Positions 60,801-64,000 of a stretch of 64,000 nucleotides of DNA are shown here, in pieces (position 1 is the stretch's first letter; the number at the start of each line of letters is the position of its first letter). The DNA is from Breviolum minutum Mf 1.05b.01 (taxonomy: Eukaryota; Sar; Dinophyceae; Suessiales; Symbiodiniaceae), in the NCBI GenBank assembly GCA_000507305.1, contig DF239293.1, positions 34,526 through 98,525 of the forward strand, read 5' to 3'. A program made the translations under genes and the position numbers. The notes beneath the pieces are model-generated. The model ran no database searches. It was not told the DNA's origin and worked only from the letters and a program-made list of their open reading frames with translations.

Positions 60801-60977
60801 ATAGTTCACAGGAAAAAATCTGTAAACCCCAAAAAACATCCAAAAAAAACGTTCTTCTTACACAAGTCTAGATACACCATATACACACACATCCACCCCA
60901 CCCATCAACAAATCTCCCACGGGTTCCTTTTTGCTGGTCCGCATGGACGGATTCTTCCGCAGTCGATCATGTACCTC
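39679..60977 (-). CDS. Voltage-gated cation channel gene, one six-helix domain plus EF-hands, ~18 exons (span)
   Basis: Membrane channel that opens on depolarisation and passes cations (Na+ or Ca2+; selectivity not assignable here). Joined exons on the minus strand give, in order, S1 with TNAIFIGVDV, S2 with AGLFTTELILKICAEGRE, S3 with VFIVLSSVWDVGVD, S4 with FRIIRLTRLLRTVQFVR, S5 with LVWALFLLALIVYIFAVLF, the turret ending AKRYFGSL, the pore helix and filter SMLALFLAISNGVSWE, then CQSAIESAQ, two EF-hand positions and a C-terminal helix. About 430 residues are visible; S6 (30-40 residues) is missing. Exon phases agree at every junction where both exons were placed. One domain with C-terminal EF-hands resembles single-domain eukaryotic channels of algae (EukCat-like) more than four-domain Cav/Nav channels, but further domains upstream of this window cannot be excluded. 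Exon borders were inferred by eye from splice AGs and family continuity, with no transcript evidence. Confidence 0.85.
40207..40265. repeat. Interstitial telomere-like tract (TTTAGGG)
   Basis: TTAGGGTTTAGGGTCTAGG, then GGTTTAGGGTTTTAATTTAG and GGTTTT. TTTAGGG is the plant/dinoflagellate-type telomere unit. Degenerate and short. Confidence 0.65.
40576..40623 (-). CDS. Channel exon: C-terminal helix
   Basis: 48 nt, 16 codons: GLKILLDEVEHLMKHG, an amphipathic helix with heptad-like spacing. Acceptor CCTCAAG|GGTC and donor CATGGT|GTGTGG keep phase 0 with both neighbours. An alternative acceptor (CTACAG|TTGG, 40637) would add five codons but shift the phase. Confidence 0.6.
41503..41607. mobile_element. 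Family-1 MITE copy in a channel intron
   Basis: ACTTGGTGGTTGAACCAACC ... TTTGAAACCACCACCCAG, internal GTCAAATTGGATCATTTCC. Lies within the intron between channel exons 40576-40623 and 42440-42501. Confidence 0.75.
42440..42501 (-). CDS. Channel exon: after EF-hand 2 (GCLRFRGQAKAMD)
   Basis: 62 nt, acceptor CGCCCAG|GTTGC. With the Gly codon split from the previous exon it codes for GCLRFRGQAKAMDVGKVIQD plus Q. The G-C-L-R-x-R-G-x-A-K-A-x-D motif follows EF-hand 2 in related channels. Proposed donor GACCAG|GCGATCC (GC), phase 0. Confidence 0.75.
42588..42692. mobile_element. Family-2 inverted-repeat element
   Basis: AAAGGATCCATGGGACTGG ... AACATGGATCTTATGGG, with inner arms GTTACCTACATTTT / AAATTTGTAGGC. 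Diverged copy of the 24418 element. Confidence 0.6.
43389..43428 (-). CDS. Channel exon: EF-hand 2 loop
   Basis: 40 nt, acceptor GCTCTTAG|GACG, canonical donor TTATGG|GTCGC. With the previous exon it reads LLDSDGGGSVDVEEFFMG. The loop DSDGGGSVDVEE has Asp at 1, 3 and 9, Gly at 6 and Glu at 12, so it is a near-canonical calcium-binding EF-hand. Confidence 0.75.
44745..44774 (-). CDS. Channel micro-exon (30 nt) entering EF-hand 2
   Basis: Ten codons, AWSFFKLLDS, acceptor CCCCGAG|GCC, donor GACTCC|GAGCC (GA). It supplies the entering helix and loop position 1 (Asp) of EF-hand 2; the next exon supplies the rest. Found only because both neighbours define the frame. Confidence 0.65.
45451..45513 (-). 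CDS. Channel exon: EF-hand region helix
   Basis: 63 nt, phase 0 at both ends, acceptor TTTCTCAG|GAGA, canonical donor TGGGAT|GTACC. It codes for ENINSPDVRAYFETLGLDVW plus D. The pattern V-x-A-Y-F-x-x-L-x-L-D recurs between paired EF-hands of dinoflagellate channels as I recall them. Confidence 0.75.
45748..45817 (-). CDS. Channel exon: EF-hand 1, degenerate
   Basis: 70 nt, acceptor GCCAAG|GAAAA. It codes for KIHQLFEQLGADDSGVITLK and then IFE, an EF-hand helix-loop-helix. In the loop, position 1 is Gly instead of Asp and position 12 is Ile instead of Glu, so calcium binding is doubtful although the fold seems kept. The GA donor TTTGAG|GACCAG joins FE to ENINSPDVRAYF in phase. Confidence 0.75.
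46257..46504. repeat. Direct repeat, first copy (assembly overlap likely)
   Basis: About 248 bases recur at 46506-46752 across a single N at 46505. AT-rich intron, no exon inside. Confidence 0.9.
46506..46752. repeat. Direct repeat, second copy
   Basis: Second copy of the block at 46257-46504; same edge-of-contig pattern as at 52216. Confidence 0.9.
46866..46952 (-). CDS. Channel exon: post-S6 helix (CQSAIESAQ)
   Basis: 87 nt, acceptor CGCTCAG|GTTT. It codes for FCQSAIESAQNDQITMMQ and then AMLMNKEKHLQ. This directly follows S6 in related channels and begins the cytosolic tail. The join to the EF-hand exon needs the GA donor TTTGCA|GAGCC, giving HLQKIHQLFEQL. It starts in phase 2, so the missing S6 exon must end with two bases of a codon. 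Confidence 0.8.
48465..49118. repeat. Satellite with GAGCACTCTATGTGTG-type units, interrupted by a gap
   Basis: Tandem units of roughly 16-18 bases, TGTGTGACCACTCTA and TGTGGGAGCACTCTA variants, flank a 274-nt run of N (48651-48924). The long open frames across it are repeat artefacts. Confidence 0.9.
48651..48924. other. Assembly gap, 274 N
   Basis: Unsequenced stretch inside the satellite. True size unknown. Confidence 0.95.
49119..49520. repeat. Diverged repeat array with CGAAAAGTACGA core
   Basis: The unit around CACCGAAAAGTACGAGAATT followed by ACCACGAAAAATGAACATCG appears at about 49237 and 49357 and in more diverged form at 49126 and 49470. Spacing is irregular. On plus two units read VRELPRKMNIEEVE, but I see no gene structure. 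Confidence 0.6.
50403..50492 (-). CDS. Channel exon: pore helix and selectivity filter
   Basis: 90 nt (30 codons), acceptor TCGGTGAG|GATTCC. It codes for DSMLALFLAISNGVSWEVVL and then LPLQRIGLGW. SMLALFLAIS is the pore helix, NGVSWE the filter region, and VVLLPL leads to S6. The filter has Asn where I recall Gly in related channels (ISGGVSW). The 3' border (GC donor at GGTTGG|GCAGC) is a proposal; the S6 exon was not found. Confidence 0.8.
51134..52210. repeat. Direct repeat, first copy (assembly overlap likely)
   Basis: About 1,075 bases recur at 52217-53290, offset 1,083, with differences seen only in the TG microsatellite and its downstream edge. The second copy begins immediately after a single N. 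Contains a channel exon. Confidence 0.9.
51524..51586 (-). CDS. Channel exon: S5-pore turret, copy B (duplicate)
   Basis: Identical to the exon at 52607-52669, offset by 1,083 bases. Both lie in the repeated blocks joined at the single N at 52216. Most likely an assembly overlap; a genuine tandem exon duplication would insert TEGG...FGSL twice before the pore. Confidence 0.6.
52217..53290. repeat. Direct repeat, second copy
   Basis: Second copy of the 51134 block, starting right after the N at 52216. It continues into unique sequence carrying the S5 micro-exon at 53389, so this copy is the better placed one for that side. Confidence 0.9.
52607..52669 (-). CDS. Channel exon: S5-pore turret, copy A
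   Basis: 63 nt, phase 0, acceptor ATTTGCAG|ACGG. It codes for TEGGMTVTELEAAKRYFGSL plus T. RYFGSL is the usual lead-in to the pore helix. The join to the pore exon (FGSLTDSMLALF) works with the donor TTGACA|GATCC, a GA donor. The same exon occurs again at 51524-51586 in a near-perfect repeat, so only one copy is probably real. Confidence 0.7.
53389..53416 (-). CDS. Channel micro-exon: S5, second half (28 nt)
   Basis: Only 28 nt: acceptor GCCAAG|GTACAT, donor ACACAG|GCCTTTT (GC). With the previous exon it gives LALIVYIFAVLFTQ, the end of S5. It lies just downstream on the minus strand of the first S5 exon and just before the duplicated block that carries the next exon. Confidence 0.65.
54506..54549 (-). 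CDS. Channel exon: S5, first half
   Basis: 44 nt after a pyrimidine-rich acceptor (TTGCGTCACAG|CCAG). It codes for PARLVWALFLLALIV, a hydrophobic helix matching the LVWALLLL start of S5. Donor CATCGT|GTATCC is canonical GT; the split Val codon is completed by the next exon. Confidence 0.75.
55595..55706. mobile_element. Family-1 MITE copy in a channel intron
   Basis: Left end GGTGGTAGCTGAGTGAAACC is diverged; internal AATCAAATTGGATTCTCTCC and right end TCAAACCACCACCTAG are typical. Confidence 0.6.
56298..56410 (-). CDS. Channel exon: S4 voltage sensor
   Basis: Acceptor GATTGAG|GTCTC. It codes for LKSFRIIRLTRLLRTVQFVR and then IFRFVIALRT. Arg recurs at every third position (R-II-R-LT-R-LL-R), the signature of a voltage-sensing S4. 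The 3' end is less sure: I used the strong donor GGTTGG|GTAAGG, which keeps phase 0 with the S5 exon but leaves a short non-typical S4-S5 linker (TQTGEMGW), so a small linker exon may be missing or the donor may lie earlier. Confidence 0.85.
57145..57241 (-). CDS. Channel exon: S3 and S3-S4 loop
   Basis: 97 nt, acceptor GACGTTGAG|GTCTTC, donor GTGTCTA|GCACC (GC). It codes for VFIVLSSVWDVGVDIVEA, continuing WNYLD from the previous exon, then a loop ending DSIAGVS. The phase (1 left over) fits the S4 exon exactly and gives VSSLKSFRIIRLTR across the junction. Confidence 0.8.
57567..57676. mobile_element. Family-1 MITE copy in a channel intron
   Basis: CTAGTTGATGGTTTCAAC at the left, TTGAAACTGCCACCTAG at the right, internal GTCAAATTGGATCATCTCC. 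Lies between the S2/S3 and S3 exons. Confidence 0.75.
58212..58316. mobile_element. Family-5 element in a channel intron
   Basis: ACACCCCAGAAATCTAACG ... CATGTTAGTTTTCGGGGATG, with inner AGTTACCTTTTCCAAACCAT, clearly related to the element at 1019. Confidence 0.6.
58354..58456 (-). CDS. Channel exon: S2 and start of S3
   Basis: 103 nt, acceptor TGGCCCAG|GTAC, donor TTGGAT|GCCACTC (GC). It codes for YIYAGLFTTELILKICAE and then EWAWNYLD. The Glu in FTTELILKI is the conserved S2 acidic residue and the Asp in WNYLD starts S3; both are charge-transfer positions in voltage sensors. Among the clearest channel signatures in the window. Confidence 0.85.
58530..58643. mobile_element. Family-3 inverted-repeat element in a channel intron
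   Basis: GGATGTTTCCGAAAATAGGG ... CCCTAGTTTTGGAAACACCC; GGGGTACCCC lies just inside both arms. Confidence 0.7.
58927..59012. mobile_element. Single inverted-repeat element
   Basis: AAAGTAGATGGCACAG ... CTGTGCCATCTATTTTG, about 86 bp. A trace of the same end (AAGTAGATGGCGCAAC) lies at about 26277. Confidence 0.5.
59400..59491 (-). CDS. Channel exon: S1
   Basis: 92 nt, phase 0 start, two bases left over. Acceptor CAACTCAG|GTGG. It codes for VVLTNAIFIGVDVHMN, the S1 helix with the Asn typical of voltage-gated channels, then the S1-S2 loop ending TLRIVQ. Joining to the next exon needs the GC donor CA|GCACCTT, which restores RIVQYIYAGLF; the nearby GT donor (CTTG|GTAATG) gives the wrong phase. 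Confidence 0.75.
60000..60065 (-). CDS. Channel exon: pre-S1 and start of S1
   Basis: 66 nt (22 codons), phase 0 at both ends, acceptor TGGACAG|GAAG. Residues end in LQLIVRHPFFEAFFGV, the amphipathic pre-S1 helix and first turn of S1. The next exon continues as VVLTNAIFIG if the intron starts with GCTACTT, a GC donor. A GT donor at this point would not keep the motif. Confidence 0.75.
60441..60554. mobile_element. Family-2 inverted-repeat element
   Basis: TCCCATTCATATACCATCCA ... TTTGTGGATGCTATGGGA, with inner TATTTACCTAC and its complement. Third copy of the family. Confidence 0.6.
60921..60977 (-). CDS. Channel exon 1 (candidate, cytosolic N-terminal part)
   Basis: 57 nt, phase 0 at both ends, acceptor ACGACAG|GAGG and donor AACCC|GTGGGAG. 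It codes for EVHDRLRKNPSMRTSKKEP, a basic segment fitting the cytosolic N-terminus before S1. The frame is open further upstream, so the acceptor is uncertain. The opposite strand also has an acidic open frame here. This is the weakest exon of the gene. Confidence 0.4.
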
Positions 60978-61739
60978 CTGTCGTTGTGGACTTTGAAATT
61001 TCTGAGGATGAGGACCAACAACCTCATGGCGCCGTCGGGATGGGGGAAAAATGGCGCCGTCATGGGTGATCTACTCACCTATCTTTGGGTGATTAAACAT
61101 GGTTAAATTAACATAGCATTTCTAGTTGGTGGTTGAGATTCAAGCCATTTGAAAAATATGCGCAAGTCAAATTGGACCATTTCCCAAAGGATTGGGGTGA
61201 AAATAACAAAAATATTTCAGTTGCTACCACCTAGACACCACCTAGATTTGTACTCACCTATGTTTGGATGATTCTTGTTTTGGTGTACCAAAATAGTTTG
61301 GATCATCCCATTTGGGGATGTTTTTTTTTCTGGGCCAATCATCTCACATGGCATAGGTGTTTCAATGGTGTATAGGAATGTTTAGGATACTTTTCCAATT
61401 GTATTGACAGGATGAATTCTCCCTTAATCCAGCCCCCCAAAAAAACAGTCACTATTTGGTTGGCCCATGATGGAGGATGAATGAAACCCTGTGAAAGATT
61501 CACCATCTCGGGGTTGATCAACCGGTGGCTGAGGCCTTTATTGACTAATTCTATATCACTGAGAATTACCCGCATTGCCATGGACGGTTCCTGCCCCCCT
61601 GAACTTGCTGCTCCAGTCACTGACGTTCTTCGTGGCCTGAAAGTCCTCAGAAAATGTCTTTTTGAAGGAAGGGACAAAAGGGACATCAGAGGCAGGTACT
61701 GAAATCTGAATAACCCTAACTGTGACATCCAGTCATATA
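60978..61739. other. Possible upstream part of the channel gene; unresolved
   Basis: Besides the family-1 element, the minus strand is open for 129 codons at 61339-61728 (includes GGQEPSMAMRVILSDIEL). It might hold N-terminal exons of the channel, but no splice pair is convincing. Confidence 0.3.
61122..61234. mobile_element. Family-1 MITE copy
   Basis: CTAGTTGGTGGTTGAG ... TTGCTACCACCTAG, internal GCAAGTCAAATTGGACCATT. The right terminus is followed by a second CACCACCTAG (to 61244). Confidence 0.7.
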
Positions 61740-62380
61740 CCTTCTGAGGTGAACGGTGTTTTAGGTATACTTTGGGTGTCCAAGTACCGAACCTCAGCAG
61801 AGTTCTGTTCGAAACCCTATTGTGGCGCTCTTATCCCACAGTCAGTGAATAGGCATTTAGATGCGGGGCGGCTTATCTATGTCTTCATATGGCAGTCCTC
61901 CTGTTGTCAACTTCACACATCCGTCCCAACTAGAGACAAAATTACTTTTCCAATTAAAATGAACACGCATGCTTCTGCTTTTTTGCTAGGACGCTTCCCT
62001 CCTCAGTGTTGTGGTGTTGTCTATTGCCATGTGCTAAAGTCCCTGCGCCTGGACGTCGTTTTGACGTCGTTCCACATGCAGCTCAGCCGGTCCTCAAGAC
62101 CAGACATAGTTTGGGTCCTCCCATGGTGCTGACCCTGGACACTCCAGCTTGCTGCCCAGCAGATCTGGAAGTGAAGGAAAAAGAGACCTGCATGTGGCTC
62201 TGGCGTTCCATGTGCTGCCCAGCAGACTGCACTGTCCTGAGCGTGCTTGCTGGTGTCCTGAATGTGCAACATATTGGTGCCTGTAGTTGCTGACCCACAA
62301 GTTGCAGCATTGTCTCCAAACAAGGTCTGCTCTTCACAGCTGGACGTCGTTTTGACGTCGTTGCAGACGTCGTTCCAAAC
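61740..62380. other. GC-rich block with GACGTC repeats, no gene resolved
   Basis: Contains GACGTCGTTTTGACGTCGTT at 62052 and 62343, CTGCTGCCCAGCAGA-type repeats at about 62152 and 62212, and TTTAGATGCGGGGCGGCTTA (61857), which recurs at about 63690. Both strands have open frames up to 136 codons here, but the repeats make coding doubtful. Confidence 0.5.
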
Positions 62381-62407
62381 AACTCAAGAGTTGGCATGGG
62401 TGGGGAG

Positions 62408-62570
62408 GCTGATGCCTTTTTTGCGGTGGTGGTGTTTTGTGGTGTTTTTGTGGTGGTGTTTCTGTGGTGGTGATATGGTGGTGTTTTTGTGGTGGTGTTT
62501 GTGTGGTGGTGTTTGTGTGGTGGTGTTTGCGTGGTGGTGATTTTGTGGTGGTGTTTTTGTGGTGGTGTTT
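62408..62570. repeat. GTGGTGGTGTTT minisatellite up to the gap
   Basis: Units of GTGGTGGTGTTTTTGTG and GTGTGGTGGTGTTT, running directly into the N gap. Confidence 0.9.
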
Positions 62571-63200
62571 NNNNNNNNNNNNNNNNNNNNNNNNNNNNNN
62601 NNNNNNNNNNNNNNNNNNNNNNNNNNNNNNNNNNNNNNNNNNNNNNNNNNNNNNNNNNNNNNNNNNNNNNNNNNNNNNNNNNNNNNNNNNNNNNNNNNNN
62701 NNNNNNNNNNNNNNNNNNNNNNNNNNNNNNNNNNNNNNNNNNNNNNNNNNNNNNNNNNNNNNNNNNNNNNNNNNNNNNNNNNNNNNNNNNNNNNNNNNNN
62801 NNNNNNNNNNNNNNNNNNNNNNNNNNNNNNNNNNNNNNNNNNNNNNNNNNNNNNNNNNNNNNNNNNNNNNNNNNNNNNNNNNNNNNNNNNNNNNNNNNNN
62901 NNNNNNNNNNNNNNNNNNNNNNNNNNNNNNNNNNNNNNNNNNNNNNNNNNNNNNNNNNNNNNNNNNNNNNNNNNNNNNNNNNNNNNNNNNNNNNNNNNNN
63001 NNNNNNNNNNNNNNNNNNNNNNNNNNNNNNNNNNNNNNNNNNNNNNNNNNNNNNNNNNNNNNNNNNNNNNNNNNNNNNNNNNNNNNNNNNNNNNNNNNNN
63101 NNNNNNNNNNNNNNNNNNNNNNNNNNNNNNNNNNNNNNNNNNNNNNNNNNNNNNNNNNNNNNNNNNNNNNNNNNNNNNNNNNNNNNNNNNNNNNNNNNNN
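62571..63200. other. Assembly gap, 630 N
   Basis: Unsequenced; flanked by two different minisatellites, so repeat arrays probably continue into it. Open frames drawn across it are meaningless. Confidence 0.95.
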
Positions 63201-63335
63201 GGAGCGGAGTAGTACTGGAGTAGTACTTTCTGGAGTAGTACTTTGTAGTACAGAGTAGTACTGGAGTAGTACTTTGTAGTACAGAATAGTACCGGGGTAG
63301 CACTTTTCAGAACTTTGTAGTACGGAGTTGTACTG
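63201..63335. repeat. GGAGTAGTACTTTGTAGTAC minisatellite
   Basis: Tandem copies of GTAGTACTGGAGTAGTACTTT with the palindrome AGTACT, immediately after the gap. Confidence 0.85.
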
Positions 63336-64000
63336 GGTACTGTTTGGTGCGTAGGAAGAGTCGCATGTCGTTGCGGACTGATCTGTGACAATGAGGCAGA
63401 GACTTTAGCATCATCTAGAACTTGGTGTCACATGGAGTTGCCCGCTGCGACAAAGCCAACAAATGCCAACTTTGCTCGCGTCATCAGAAAAAATGTTCAG
63501 TGAATCAAGGTTGTCACAAACGATTCTGTAGGCACATGTTCTTCCGAATTACATAGTTTAAACCTTTTGAAACTTCCGCCACCGCCTCGTGCGGCTATAC
63601 TGGTAATTAGTACATATTATATATTTACTGACGTCGTTCCAGACGTCGTTCCCTCTTAATTGCATCTTACAAGGTACCTGAATACTACGATTTAGATGCG
63701 GGGCGGCTTCTTATTTGTTCATAAAACAGCCTGTAGGTCGGTCCCATCTAAATGTCCTTTTGGGGGGTTATGAACCGAGCTCAGCAGGTGTTTGGATGTC
63801 TAGGGAAGCATGACTGAGTAACTTTAAGGCTGTTGAGTGGGATTGACTATCAGTATACACTATACTTATCATTACGTATCAATCATATCATGTGGGGGGC
63901 CATCAACAGTACCTGGACATCATTTATCAACCAACCCCATACCGCCCTACGGTTGGAAATTTCTGAAAGAAGTAGTAAACTCAGGATGGGCAACAGGACA
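63336..64000. other. Window end, no gene resolved
   Basis: Holds another GACGTCGTTCCAGACGTCG (63631) and a second TAGATGCGGGGCGGCTT copy (63693). Otherwise nothing I can support. Confidence 0.4.

Noticed and set aside
62083-63391. Minus and plus frames of 217-406 codons
   Set aside because: More than half is the N gap; the rest is minisatellite.
1-64000. rRNA, tRNA, bacterial operons, promoters with Shine-Dalgarno sites
   Set aside because: None seen; the window has the structure of a eukaryotic intron-rich locus.

Overview
This is a eukaryotic nuclear window, about 40% GC by eye, full of microsatellites, short inverted-repeat (MITE-like) elements and very small exons in long introns. Nearly every exon I can defend is on the minus strand. 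The best lineage fit is a dinoflagellate, possibly Symbiodiniaceae/Suessiales-like. The reasons are: exons of 28-140 nt; AG|G acceptors; frequent GC and GA donors beside GT; an Ala/Glu-rich coiled-coil protein; a degenerate TTTAGGG tract; and a voltage-gated channel whose exon-joined sequence has the post-S6 'CQSAIESAQ' and C-terminal EF-hand layout that I recall from dinoflagellate channels. This is inference from sequence only.

Region 1 (about 39.7-61 kb, minus strand): one voltage-gated cation channel gene. Reading from 61 kb downwards I can place a possible N-terminal exon, S1 (two exons), S2/start of S3, S3, the Arg-rich S4, S5 (two exons), the turret, the pore helix/filter, the post-S6 helix, a degenerate EF-hand, a helix, a good EF-hand, and a C-terminal helix with a stop codon. 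Reading frames join without conflict across all these exons. The one missing piece is S6, expected between about 46.95 and 50.40 kb, where there is a satellite and a 274-nt assembly gap. Only one six-helix domain is visible.

Region 2 (about 1.8-38.2 kb, minus strand): a second long exon-poor tract, one gene or several. From 25 to 38 kb the candidate exons read like immunoglobulin-like/filamin-type repeats plus a 100-residue beta-rich stretch. From 25 kb down to about 2 kb there is a run of some 25 tiny exons (21-103 nt, roughly every 0.5-1.5 kb), most coding for charged Ala/Glu/Gln/Arg-rich coiled-coil helix. No start or stop of this gene is secure.

Region 3 (61-64 kb): no secure exon; minisatellites, a 630-nt gap, and short GACGTC-rich palindromic repeats.

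Throughout, at least five families of short terminal-inverted-repeat elements lie in the introns. One intron (26185-26574) coincides within a few bases with a copy of the commonest family, which itself contains a second element, so this family is a candidate introner. Single N characters at 46505 and 52216 mark places where about 250 and 1,075 bases are repeated almost exactly; these look like unmerged assembly overlaps. I see no rRNA, tRNA, CRISPR array or intact transposase.
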